From positions 1 to 64,000 of the forward strand of contig CBDCIT010000026.1 of NCBI GenBank assembly GCA_965217615.1: 64,000 bases of DNA, in the 5' to 3' direction. Below, one piece after another: positions 54,897 to 62,968 of the stretch. Under the pieces are notes generated by a model, which did no database searches, had not been told where the DNA came from, and saw only the letters and a program-made list of their open reading frames with translations. Position 1 is the first letter of the stretch; the number at the start of each line of letters is the position of its first letter. Source of the stretch: CAVOAK01 sp965217615. GTDB taxonomy: Bacteria > Pseudomonadota > Alphaproteobacteria > UBA8366 > CAVOAK01. The position numbers were made by a program, and so were the translations under genes.

Positions 54897-56406
54897 GACC
54901 GGCCTCCCTCAGGCGGTCGTAGCGGCGGCAGTCGGCCACCGGCTGGTGGCGAAGCTGCAGGCCCTCGGGCGTTGGGATGGCCGGCGGCGGCTGCTGCTGG
55001 CACTGCCGGGCGAGGATGTTGAGCACAACATCAGCGCTGCAGGCGCCGCAGGCGAGCGCTTCGGCGCAGGCCGCCTCGACCGCCTCCAGCCCGTCCTCCA
55101 GCACCGCCGCGAGGATCCTCACGAACTGCCTGTCACCGTCGTTGCAACCCGTCAGCCGCGCCCGTATGCGGCCCAGCGCGCCGGGCAGTTGCCAACCCTT
55201 GAAAGGCGCGCCATTCCTCAGCGCACCGGGCTTCCGTGTCAGGATCGGCACGTAGTGCCATGGATTGCAGGCGATCTCACCGCGTCCAAAGCTCCGGGGG
55301 TGTTCGGCAACAGTCTCGCCATCCTGGCGGATGACAATACGATCGGCATAGGCCCGCACGTCGACCGTCCGCCCGACGGCGCGGGCCGCCACGCTGTAGT
55401 GGTTGTTGTCGAAGCGCACCAGACAGGTCTTGGAGACCGATACCTCGGTGGCGTGGAAGCCGTCGAAGGGGCCGCGATAGGCCATCAGGAAGGGCCGCTC
55501 CTCCTCGAACACCTGCCACACCGTCTTGCCCTCGATCGTCGGATGCGGCCGCTTCTTGGCGTCCTCGATACACCGATCCATCAGCCACGCGTTGATCTCG
55601 GCGTAGGAGCCGCCCCGCGGGATGGGCACGAACAGGCGGCCGCGGACGTCACCCACCTGCCTCTCGACCTGGCCCTTCTCCCAGCCCGCACCCGGAGTGC
55701 ACGCCACCGGCTCCACCAGATGGTGGGAGCACAGCTCCAGAAAGCGCCGGTTGTAGGCGCGCTCCTTGCCCACGAAGACCATGCTCACCGCCGTCTTCAT
55801 GTTGTCGTAGATGCCCCGCCGGCAGACCCCGCCGAAGAAGTGGAAGGCCCGATCATGCGCCTCGAACACCATCTCCTGGCTCTCGCGCGGGAAGATCTGA
55901 ACCAGCTGCATACGGCTGTAGCAGAGCCGCATGTGCGCCGCCTTCACCTTGGTCGTCACACCCGACAGGCGCGCGTATTCGTGGCTCCAGTCGAACTGGT
56001 AGGCCTCGCCGGGATCGAAGCTCAGCGGCACAAAACCCTGCGACGGCGACAACAGCCGCCACCGCCGACGCCAGATCCTGGCGTAGCGGCGCACCGCGTC
56101 GTAGCCGCCGCCATAGCCCAGAGCCGCAAGGTCTTCATGAATCCGCAGCAGAGAAAAGCGGTCCCGGCGCGGCTTCTTCTCGTTGGCCTCAAGCCGGCGC
56201 TCCAACTCCTCCACCCACGGCCCAAGCTTCGGCAGCGGCTGGATCTTGCGCGCGTAGCTGTAGGAGGTCTCATCGCCCCGTACCACCTTGCGCACCGTGT
56301 TCTTCGAAACCCTCAAATCCCGGGCGATCTTCTTGATCGGAACGCCCTTCACCAGATGATCCCGACGGATCCGCGCAATCGTCTCCACAACCAGCATCTC
56401 CCCCAC
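54883..56406 (-). CDS. istA: IS21-family transposase IstA
   Basis: 507-residue DDE transposase. The N-terminal HTH is VKGVPIKKIARDLRVSKNTVRKVVRG. Catalytic acidic positions lie in EAYQFDWSHEYARL, GIYDNMKTAVS and AGWEKGQVERQVGDVRGRLFVP. The C-terminal beta domain has VRFDNNHYSVAARAVGRTVDVRAYADRIVI. It appears complete. It overlaps istB by 14 bases, the usual coupling. Confidence 0.93.
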   Translation of the reverse strand: MGEMLVVETIARIRRDHLVKGVPIKKIARDLRVSKNTVRKVVRGDETSYSYARKIQPLPKLGPWVEELERRLEANEKKPRRDRFSLLRIHEDLAALGYGGGYDAVRRYARIWRRRWRLLSPSQGFVPLSFDPGEAYQFDWSHEYARLSGVTTKVKAAHMRLCYSRMQLVQIFPRESQEMVFEAHDRAFHFFGGVCRRGIYDNMKTAVSMVFVGKERAYNRRFLELCSHHLVEPVACTPGAGWEKGQVERQVGDVRGRLFVPIPRGGSYAEINAWLMDRCIEDAKKRPHPTIEGKTVWQVFEEERPFLMAYRGPFDGFHATEVSVSKTCLVRFDNNHYSVAARAVGRTVDVRAYADRIVIRQDGETVAEHPRSFGRGEIACNPWHYVPILTRKPGALRNGAPFKGWQLPGALGRIRARLTGCNDGDRQFVRILAAVLEDGLEAVEAACAEALACGACSADVVLNILARQCQQQPPPAIPTPEGLQLRHQPVADCRRYDRLREAGHGAS

Positions 56407-56452
56407 CTCGTCTGTCCAAACAACAAGGTGTGTTCAAGAGCACAAAACCAGG

Positions 56453-56512
56453 GGGGTCAATTTTGGACGCCGATTACCCCACCAAGGGGGTCAATATTCC
56501 ACGCCGATCAAC
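56453..56512. repeat. IS21 right-end terminal repeat units
   Basis: Two similar units, GGGGTCAATTTTGGACGCCG (56453 onward) and GGGGTCAATATTCCACGCCG (56487 onward), end in GATCAAC at the element boundary. They are inverted relative to the two units at the left end and are the likely IstA binding sites. Confidence 0.75.
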
Positions 56513-56520
56513 ACACCACT
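56513..56520. repeat. Target-site duplication, right copy (IS21)
   Basis: ACACCACT, identical to 51096-51103, immediately after the right end of the IS21 element and in frame with the ankyrin remnant (Thr-Pro-Leu). Confidence 0.9.
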
Positions 56521-56880
56521 GATGCTGGCAACAATTTCTGGCCATCTGGGCATCGTCGAAGTACTGCTCGAGGCCGGGGCGCGAAGCGAACTTAGGGACA
56601 ATCTCGGAAACACCGGATTGCATTGAGCCGCGGTAGACGGAGACTTGGAGATTGCGAGCTTGTTCGTCGCAGCTGCCGAACCGGTCAACGGACAGAACAA
56701 GCAGGGATTGACGGCGATGATGTTGGCGGCGAAAGGAGGGCACGTCGGAGTCGTCGAACTTTTGCTGGAACATGGCGGCGATGCCCGCCTGACGGACTAT
56801 ACGGGCCGAGATGCGATTGGCTGGGCGCGGGACGCCCGGCGGCCCACGCTAATCAAACTCCTGGAGCAAGCATTGGGCGG

Positions 56881-57654
56881 CTAAGGGAGCGGCGCATCTT
56901 TGCGCGGCCGTAACACGTGGTGGTGATCGGCTGCATAGAGACGGCTGTCTCTAAAGTTGCTTGCATCCAGTGCCTGACCCACGAGAATAAGCGCGGTGCG
57001 GGTGATTCCACGCTGCTTCACCTTATCTCGGATATCGCGCAACTTACCCCAAATCAGCTGCTCGTCCGGCCAGCTAACACGATAAGCGACAACCACGGGG
57101 CACTCTGGGCCGTAATGCGACTCCAGTTCACGCACGACCCTTGCCAGATTGTTGACTGAGAGATGGATCGCCAGAGTGGCACCGGTGCTGCCAAATGCCT
57201 TCAATGTTTCGCCATCGGGCATCGCGGTCGCGCGCACTGAGGTGCGTGTCAGGATGATCGTCTGGCTTATTTCGGGAACCGTCAGTTCGCGCTTTAGAGC
57301 CGCCGCTGCCGCTGCGAATGCGGGTACGCCGGGTGTTACATCGTAGGGAATTTCCAGATCGTCGAGTTGCCTCATCTGTTCGGCGATCGCGCCATAGAGC
57401 GAGGGATCGCCCGAATGCACACGTGCGATGTCCTGGTTCTGCGCATGCGCTTTGGCGATCTCGTCGATGATTTCTCCGAGTGTCATTGGTGCCGTATCGA
57501 GCACGAACGCATCGGCAGGCGCTTGGTCAATGACCGCCCGCGGTACCAGCGATCCGGCATAGAGTACGACCGGCGCGCAGCGAATAAACTCAAGACCGCG
57601 GACAGTGATCAAATCCGGCGCACCGGGTCCCGCACCGATAAAATGGACCGTCAA
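56881..57654 (-). CDS. cobM: Precorrin-4 / cobalt-precorrin-4 C11-methyltransferase
   Basis: SAM-dependent methyltransferase of the tetrapyrrole methylase fold. It begins VHFIGAGPGAPDLITVRG, with VLYAGSLVP, RVHSGDPSLYGAIAEQM and VTPGVPAFAAAAAALKREL. The TTG start overlaps the cbiG-cobJ stop as TTGA. The stop overlaps the ankyrin stop from the other strand. In the cobalt-early route the equivalent is CbiF. Confidence 0.94.
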   Translation of the reverse strand: MTVHFIGAGPGAPDLITVRGLEFIRCAPVVLYAGSLVPRAVIDQAPADAFVLDTAPMTLGEIIDEIAKAHAQNQDIARVHSGDPSLYGAIAEQMRQLDDLEIPYDVTPGVPAFAAAAAALKRELTVPEISQTIILTRTSVRATAMPDGETLKAFGSTGATLAIHLSVNNLARVVRELESHYGPECPVVVAYRVSWPDEQLIWGKLRDIRDKVKQRGITRTALILVGQALDASNFRDSRLYAADHHHVLRPRKDAPLP

Positions 57655-59492
57655 TGGGTCGCTCCTTCACCGCGCGCTTGCTGGGCATCCGCTTGAGATG
57701 AGGTCTTTGCCTCGGAATATCCGCGCGGTGTGTAGGTCCACACTCTTCCGCCCTGCCGGATCGTTTTGGTGCGGCTGGAGCCAATCAGCACCAATGTTGT
57801 CATGTCGACCGCCTCGGTGTCGAACTCCTGAAGCGTCGTCACAATGACCTTCTCCTCTTCACGCCCAATATTCCTGGCGATCACAACCGGCGTGTCGGCT
57901 GGCCGGGCTGCCGCCAATAGGTCGCGTGCCGCGCCAAGGAGCCGACGTCTCCGCACGCTCTGCGGATTATAGAGTGCGACGACAAAGTCGCCCCGCGCCG
58001 CAGCGTCGATCCGCTTCTGAATAGTCGCTTTTGGCGTCAAAAGATCGGAGAGTGAGATGGCGCAGAAATCATGGCCAAGCGGTGCACCGACCCGTGCTGC
58101 CACTGCCTGCAGCGCAGAGATGCCCGGAACGACAGTGATGGCGATCCGGTTCCAGCTTTCGTCGCGCGCCTGATCGATGAGCTCGAAAACCAGCGACGCC
58201 AGGGCGTAGATTCCGGCGTCACCGGAGGAGATTAGCGCAACCCGCTTGCCTGCGGCGGCAAACTCTATCGCGAGTCTAGTCCGTTTAGCCTCTTCGCCCA
58301 ACTTGCCTTCATGTTGTTCTTTGTCCGATATCTGATCGGCGACCTGATCAAGATAGAGTTGGTAGCCAACGACAACGTCGGCGGTGCGAAGTTCCTGCGA
58401 CGCCTCTGGTGACCGCCAAGCTTCGGCCCCTGGTCCGATGCCGATAACCGCAAGATGGCCGCTCCGAGATTCCGCAAACCTGGCTGGATTGATTGGCGAT
58501 GTTGCACGTGCAATCGAACAGGTGGCCCGCTTTGAGCGGACCTTTGGCACAATGAGTTCGCTGTCCAATCCAGCTGCCGCCAGAGCCGCACCCTCGGCAA
58601 CGCCGTGGCAACCCACTTCGCGGAAGACAACTTCCGATGGCGTTTTAAGGCGCGGTGCCTCTGCCTCGAGTTCCGCCGCAGAAAAAAACCGTATCGGCAC
58701 ACCGAGCCGAACCGCGAGGTCTTGTACCGCCGGCTCGTCGGCCTTGAGGTCTATCGACGAAATGCCGCTGAGTGCCTCAGAGGCGAGACCAGCGTCGGCC
58801 AGAGCCGATGTCACTAGGATTGCCAATTCTTCCGGTTCGACGTCTCGCTCGCAGCCAACGCCAATGGACAGCACAGGGGGGTGCAGCACAAGCGTATGCG
58901 CGTCCGATGAGAGGTTGCGATCGGTAACAAGGACACGCCAATTTCCTTCGGCGCTGAAGGGCATGTCGCGTAGCCAGGGGGCGTCGCAGACCTCGCAATC
59001 GAGGACGACACTTTCACCCGCAAGCATTGACGCAGTCAGCGGCTTTACGAGCTCGGGGTTAGCGATCCGCCAACCGTCCGGGATGTCGTCGAACGCGACG
59101 CCGACGCGGACATCGCTGGCAGTAGTTATCGCCGCCGTACCACCCGTGGCGGCGGCTATTTTACGTGCGAGCGCGTTGGCGCCGTGATGCCCTCCAATTA
59201 ACGGTACTGCGACGCTTCCATCTTCCGCGACCGCGACAACTGGCGGCTCGCGCCGCTTGTCGTTCAGGAGTGGCGCGAGCGCGCGCACCAGAATTCCGGA
59301 CGCACAAATGCCAACGATCGTTGTGTTTTCTTGGAACAAGGTCCGAAGATGACCTGCCGCGTCGGTAAACGTCTCATCGGCATCTGAGACCCGTTTGGCT
59401 AGTCCGTGGATGCGTCCGCCGCTGAGCGCTGCTTGGAGTGTCCTTGCAAGCGGCAACCCCTCTTGGGTGAGCAAAACGATGGCGATGGTCAT
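57651..59492 (-). CDS. cbiG-cobJ: Fused CbiG-CobJ (cobalt-precorrin-5A hydrolase / precorrin-3B C17-methyltransferase)
   Basis: Two enzymes in one chain of 613 residues. Residues about 1-335 are CbiG: TTIVGICASGILVRALAPLLNDKRREPPVVAVAEDGSVAVPLIGGHHGANALA and a C-terminal CbiG domain (SIGVGCERDVEPEEL ... SSIDLKADEPAVQDLA). Residues about 370-590 are CobJ/CbiH: LAVIGIGPGAEAWRSPEA, VVGYQLYLDQV, ISSGDAGIYALASLVFE and VPGISALQAVAARVGAPLGHDFCAISLSDLL. The ATG at 59492 overlaps the cobI stop as ATGA and is preferred to a long N-terminal extension without family character. CbiG is a marker of the oxygen-independent pathway. Confidence 0.93.
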   Translation of the reverse strand: MTIAIVLLTQEGLPLARTLQAALSGGRIHGLAKRVSDADETFTDAAGHLRTLFQENTTIVGICASGILVRALAPLLNDKRREPPVVAVAEDGSVAVPLIGGHHGANALARKIAAATGGTAAITTASDVRVGVAFDDIPDGWRIANPELVKPLTASMLAGESVVLDCEVCDAPWLRDMPFSAEGNWRVLVTDRNLSSDAHTLVLHPPVLSIGVGCERDVEPEELAILVTSALADAGLASEALSGISSIDLKADEPAVQDLAVRLGVPIRFFSAAELEAEAPRLKTPSEVVFREVGCHGVAEGAALAAAGLDSELIVPKVRSKRATCSIARATSPINPARFAESRSGHLAVIGIGPGAEAWRSPEASQELRTADVVVGYQLYLDQVADQISDKEQHEGKLGEEAKRTRLAIEFAAAGKRVALISSGDAGIYALASLVFELIDQARDESWNRIAITVVPGISALQAVAARVGAPLGHDFCAISLSDLLTPKATIQKRIDAAARGDFVVALYNPQSVRRRRLLGAARDLLAAARPADTPVVIARNIGREEEKVIVTTLQEFDTEAVDMTTLVLIGSSRTKTIRQGGRVWTYTPRGYSEAKTSSQADAQQARGEGATH

Positions 59493-60202
59493 TGCCATGC
59501 CGCGCCGCGTTTGTGGACCAGGACGATGGAGAAGTAGGGCGCGCGTTCCGAGCGGATTTCTGCAAGCGGCATCGTGAGTTGCCGATCCATAGTTGCATAT
59601 TCGACATAGTGGGCGTCGTTCATCAGACCAAGACGGTCGAGCACGCGGCAAAGTTTTGCAAAATGTCGCCCGATCTTTATCACCGCCGCCGCGTCGCATT
59701 CGGCGATGCGGCGCTCGAGTTCATCCTCATCGAGCGGCGCTGGCACAACGGTCAGCGTGTCGTTTTTGGCGGCCAAGGGTTTACGCAGAACCGAGGCGGC
59801 TGCGGTCAATGACGTAACGCCGGGGACCACTTCCACAGGCACGATATCCGCCATACGGCCGAACAAATACATGAACGATCCGTAAAAGAACGGATCGCCC
59901 TCGCAGATCACGGCAACGTCGCGCCCCTCCTCCAAGTGACTGGTAATCTGCCGGACCGCTTCATCATAAACGGTATCTAGCGGGAAGCGCCCCTGCTCGA
60001 TCGGCATGCGAATAGGGATTTCGATCTGCCCATCCTTCATGTGCGCCGCCGCGATAGTGCGGGCCAGGCTGTCGCCTTCCAGCGGTGCAGGCCAGGCTAC
60101 GACCGGCGCGGATTTGAGGATTCGCAGCGCCTTGAGCGTAATCAGCTCAGGGTCGCCAGGCCCAACACCAACGCCATACAAAGTGCCGATGTTTTCGTTC
60201 AC
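59489..60202 (-). CDS. cobI: Precorrin-2 / cobalt-factor II C20-methyltransferase
   Basis: Tetrapyrrole methylase with LYGVGVGPGDPELITLKALRIL, VICEGDPFFYGSFMYLF and VPGVTSLTAAASVL. GTG at 60202 overlaps the cobL stop as GTGA and gives the conserved N-terminus; 15 residues upstream in frame are not included. 237 residues. Confidence 0.94.
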   Translation of the reverse strand: MNENIGTLYGVGVGPGDPELITLKALRILKSAPVVAWPAPLEGDSLARTIAAAHMKDGQIEIPIRMPIEQGRFPLDTVYDEAVRQITSHLEEGRDVAVICEGDPFFYGSFMYLFGRMADIVPVEVVPGVTSLTAAASVLRKPLAAKNDTLTVVPAPLDEDELERRIAECDAAAVIKIGRHFAKLCRVLDRLGLMNDAHYVEYATMDRQLTMPLAEIRSERAPYFSIVLVHKRGAAWQ

Positions 60203-61407
60203 GGCTTGACGGCGCTCCACTGGGTGACCGGCGCCCGCGCCCGCCACGCGTTGAATCGGCCTTGTGGCTCAAGATGACTTATCGCGTGCCGCGTCAGAGT
60301 GCCGCCAAGCGCGCTCTGCTGGCGGAAGAGTTCGGCCTCACCCTCGACCGTCACCGCGTTGGCAACGATCTGTCCGCCTGCTTCCAGCGCTTCCCAACAA
60401 GCGTCCGCTAGACCCGCGTTGGAGAGGCCGCCGCCAATGAAGATGGCGTTGGGCCGATCGATTCCGACAAACGCCGCGGGGGCCTCGCCCGGCACGATGG
60501 TGAGCATAGGGACGCCGAGCCGCTCTGCGTTTCGGGCCATGGCGGCGGTGCGATCTAGGTTGCGCTCGAAGGCCGTTGCTTGACCACCAGCGCGCATCCA
60601 CTCGATCGCGACGGAGCCGGCGCCAGCACCCACGTCCCACAAATGTTGTCGGGGTTGCGACGACAGGGCCGCCAGGGTCGACGCCCTGACCTCGCGTTTC
60701 GTCAATTGGCCGTCATGTTCATAAGCGTCGTCCGGTAGGCCTGCCAAGCGCGAATGCACAACCGCGTTGGCAGTAGGCAGGCACTCAATGGCGATTGTGT
60801 TGAGATCGGCGCAGCGAGCGTCGCCCCAACTCTCAGCTGTCGCTTCACGTACGGCCTCGCCCGATCCACCCATATGCTCGAAGACTGTAAGCTGGCTCGG
60901 GCCATATCCGCGCTCGACCATGGCTGCAGCAATTGCGGACGGCGTACTGCCATTTTCACTCAAGACGAGTAGCCGCGCGGCTGGAGACATATGCAGGTTG
61001 ATGAGCGAGAGCGGACGACCATGCACACTTAGGCAATTCACATCGGTCAACGGCCAACCCATACGCGCCGCGGCAAGCGAAAAGGCGCCCGGCGACGGAA
61101 TAACAGTCAGGGCCTCAGGTCCGAAGGTTTGCGCCAAGGTGACGCCGACGCCGAACCACATCGGATCGCCGGTGGCAAGCACGGTAACTCGCCGGCCGGC
61201 ATACGTGCCTATCTCGGCAAGAGTCTTGCTTATTGGGCAACCCCACGCCAGTCGTTCTCCCGCGTGGCATTGCGGCACCATCTCCAAATGACGGCGGCCG
61301 CCGACAATGACCTCTGCCGTTTCGACCAGGGTTCGGGCAACCGGTGAGAGTGTGGCGAACCCGTCGTCGCCGATGCCGACGACGGTCAGCCATTTGGCAG
61401 CGCTCAT
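60199..61407 (-). CDS. cobL: Precorrin-6Y C5,15-methyltransferase, decarboxylating (CobL; CbiE-CbiT fusion)
   Basis: The N-terminal CbiE domain (residues 1-200; LTVVGIGDDGFATLSPVARTLVETAEVIVGGRRHL, TGDPMWFGVG, PSPGAFSLAAARMGWP) methylates C5. The C-terminal CbiT domain (about 225-390; KREVRASTLAALSSQPRQHLWDVGAGAGSVAIEWMR) methylates C15 and decarboxylates. It ends 4 bases into cobI and begins 2 bases after cobH. Confidence 0.95.
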   Translation of the reverse strand: MSAAKWLTVVGIGDDGFATLSPVARTLVETAEVIVGGRRHLEMVPQCHAGERLAWGCPISKTLAEIGTYAGRRVTVLATGDPMWFGVGVTLAQTFGPEALTVIPSPGAFSLAAARMGWPLTDVNCLSVHGRPLSLINLHMSPAARLLVLSENGSTPSAIAAAMVERGYGPSQLTVFEHMGGSGEAVREATAESWGDARCADLNTIAIECLPTANAVVHSRLAGLPDDAYEHDGQLTKREVRASTLAALSSQPRQHLWDVGAGAGSVAIEWMRAGGQATAFERNLDRTAAMARNAERLGVPMLTIVPGEAPAAFVGIDRPNAIFIGGGLSNAGLADACWEALEAGGQIVANAVTVEGEAELFRQQSALGGTLTRHAISHLEPQGRFNAWRARAPVTQWSAVKP

Positions 61408-61409
61408 GA

Positions 61410-62060
61410 TTATCGGTCCGAGCCCGGCGGGGGACCGCAGAGCGCGTTTACCGCCGCCGCCGCCATTGCGCTACCGCCGAGCCTTCCTTGTAGTGTGATG
61501 AACGGGACGCCATGATCGCCCTCGGCGAGCGCCTGTTTGGCTTCGGCGGCGCCAACAAACCCCACCGGAAACCCCAAGATCAGCGCCGGCCGAGGCCATC
61601 CTGCGGTGAGCCCATCGAGAAGTTGGAATAGTGCCGTCGGCGCGTTGCCAATTGCCACGACGGCGCCTTTAAGCCACGGTTGCCAGAGCGTTACGGCTGC
61701 TGCTGCCCTGGTCGTATGGAGGCGGCGGGCGATGCCGGCGACGCTCCCGAGGCCCAATGTACACATGACCTGCGCCCCGGCCGGCAGACGCGCAACCGTA
61801 ACTCCGGCAACCACCATCTGTCCGTCGGCTAGGATCAATCCACCTTGCGTCAAGGCCGTACGTCCTATTGCAGCGGCGCCTGGCGTCCACTCAAGGTTGT
61901 CGATCAGCGCCGGCATAGCAGTCGCGTGCACAAGACGCTCGGCGACACCGATGATGTCGTCGTCGAGACGCTCGCGGTCGATGGTGTCGCGAACGATGGC
62001 GAACGAATGACGATAGATTTCGTCTGGATCCGCGAGATAGCTACTCTGTTGTTTGTCCAT
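61410..62060 (-). CDS. cobH: Precorrin-8X / cobalt-precorrin-8 methylmutase
   Basis: Moves a methyl from C11 to C12. Family features are YRHSFAIVRDTIDRERLDDD with the catalytic His, ALTQGGLILADGQMVVAGV, TRAAAAVTLWQPWLKGAVVAIGNAPTALFQLLDGL and GFPVGFVGAAEAKQAL. The ATG at 62060 is preferred to an 11-residue extension that would overlap the upstream gene. Confidence 0.95.
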   Translation of the reverse strand: MDKQQSSYLADPDEIYRHSFAIVRDTIDRERLDDDIIGVAERLVHATAMPALIDNLEWTPGAAAIGRTALTQGGLILADGQMVVAGVTVARLPAGAQVMCTLGLGSVAGIARRLHTTRAAAAVTLWQPWLKGAVVAIGNAPTALFQLLDGLTAGWPRPALILGFPVGFVGAAEAKQALAEGDHGVPFITLQGRLGGSAMAAAAVNALCGPPPGSDR

Positions 62061-62071
62061 CGCTTTTATCT

Positions 62072-62956
62072 CTAAGTGACGCCGAGAATCCACGCTTCTT
62101 CTTGCTCGACGATGGTCCGGTCCGCTGCCGATAGACCATTTCCGCCGCTAAACAATGCACCGAGTCGGCCGTCGTCGTCGAGATTTGCAAAGTAACGCGC
62201 GGTGGCAACAACTTGGCCGGCGTCCTTGGGTTTATCAACAATCACCATAGGTTCGATAAACGATGGGTAGACCTCTGCGAAAATTACCTGTGGCCGGGCG
62301 TCATAGACGAGGCCGGTCTCGAAGGGCCAAATTTGGGTTAGCATCGCCAAACGGGGGTCACATCGCAGTTGCCAGACCCTCGGAATTCCGGTGAGAACCT
62401 GACTACCCACCGATCCGGCCCCCGCTAATTGCCAAACGGAACTGGTCGTGCGGCCTTGAGTGTCACAGAGCCGCCATTCAGCAAGGTCCTTCGAACCGTG
62501 GGGCCGGCGGCCGCGCCGCCGCAAATATCGTCGCTCCTCCTCGCGAACATTGCCCCAAAACGGGAACGCTTCATTGCTAAGCCGCCTATTAAGGTCTTCC
62601 GCGACATCGAATCGATTGTTGTGATTGTCAGGATCATCGACGATCCAGTCAGAGAGCGACTGCCACATGTGGCGCCACGGCAAGCCCGGAAAACCGACGC
62701 GCCGGGCAGTTCCCTCAGGATATCCAAATGGGAAGTCGAAACCGACGAGAACGCGCTGCCCCCCTTCCGCAAGGCGGGCAAGAATGAATCCCAGCGCTTC
62801 AATCGCTGCTGCGCGGGTCGGCGGGTTCTTAAGCGCGCGGCGTCTGAGGCGGCGACCCTCGCGCCGGTAAACGGTATACCAAATGCTGTCGCGGCCGGTG
62901 GTGCGTGTGCTCGCCGCACTCCAGTCAACGACAATGTAGGCGTCGAATAGCGGCAT
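62072..62956 (-). CDS. Uncharacterised protein in the cobalamin operon (DUF429-like fold suspected)
   Basis: 294 residues, no signal peptide or membrane segment. The N-terminal strand AYIVVDWSAAST, then VLVGFDFPFGYPEGTARRVGFPGLPW and VIFAEVYPSF look like an RNase H-like fold of the DUF429 type, with acidic residues at Asp (VDWS), Asp (GFDFPFG) and Glu (AEVYPS). No enzymatic function is known to me. It lies 12 bases after cbiX and 11 before cobH on the same strand, so it is almost certainly part of the cobalamin operon message. Alternatives are a nucleotide-binding or regulatory role. Confidence 0.65.
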   Translation of the reverse strand: MPLFDAYIVVDWSAASTRTTGRDSIWYTVYRREGRRLRRRALKNPPTRAAAIEALGFILARLAEGGQRVLVGFDFPFGYPEGTARRVGFPGLPWRHMWQSLSDWIVDDPDNHNNRFDVAEDLNRRLSNEAFPFWGNVREEERRYLRRRGRRPHGSKDLAEWRLCDTQGRTTSSVWQLAGAGSVGSQVLTGIPRVWQLRCDPRLAMLTQIWPFETGLVYDARPQVIFAEVYPSFIEPMVIVDKPKDAGQVVATARYFANLDDDGRLGALFSGGNGLSAADRTIVEQEEAWILGVT

Positions 62957-62968
62957 CGCCGCTCGGCC

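Larger units (their letters stand above)
51104..56512 (-). mobile_element. IS21-family element carrying two nested insertion sequences
   Basis: The outer element is bounded by the 8-bp duplication ACACCACT. Its ends are related: TCAATCGGCGTGCAAT at the left and, in reverse complement, TTGATCGGCGTGGAAT at the right. Each end carries two copies of an internal motif of the type ATCGGCGTGCAATATTGACCCC. istA and istB are read right to left. The native IS21 sequence is 51104-51122, 52596-52627 and 54009-56512; the rest belongs to the IS30 and IS110 elements. Removing them gives an IS of about 2.5 kb, normal for the family. Confidence 0.88.
50865..56884 (+). pseudogene. Exported ankyrin-repeat protein gene disrupted by IS21
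   Basis: The 5' part (50865-51103) encodes a signal peptide (CLLAVLGLAITVFIPFAAVSQ) and the first ankyrin unit (DPVTNAVRDGDVQAVRNLVVRNAKLNVADVDGRTPL). The 3' part (56521-56884) continues it in frame after removal of the IS block: LMLATISGHLGIVEVLLEAGARSELRDNLGNTGLH, then two more units ending LLEQALGG. Rejoined, it would be a protein of about 200 residues with an in-frame TGA at 56624-56626, where a repeat consensus would have Trp. The gene overlaps cobK upstream and meets cobM tail to tail. Confidence 0.85.

Noticed and set aside
54225..56595. Long plus-strand open frames antisense to istB and istA (265 and 566 residues)
   Set aside because: Low-complexity Arg/Pro/His/Ala composition typical of shadow frames in GC-rich genes; the minus-strand IstA and IstB motifs explain the sequence.
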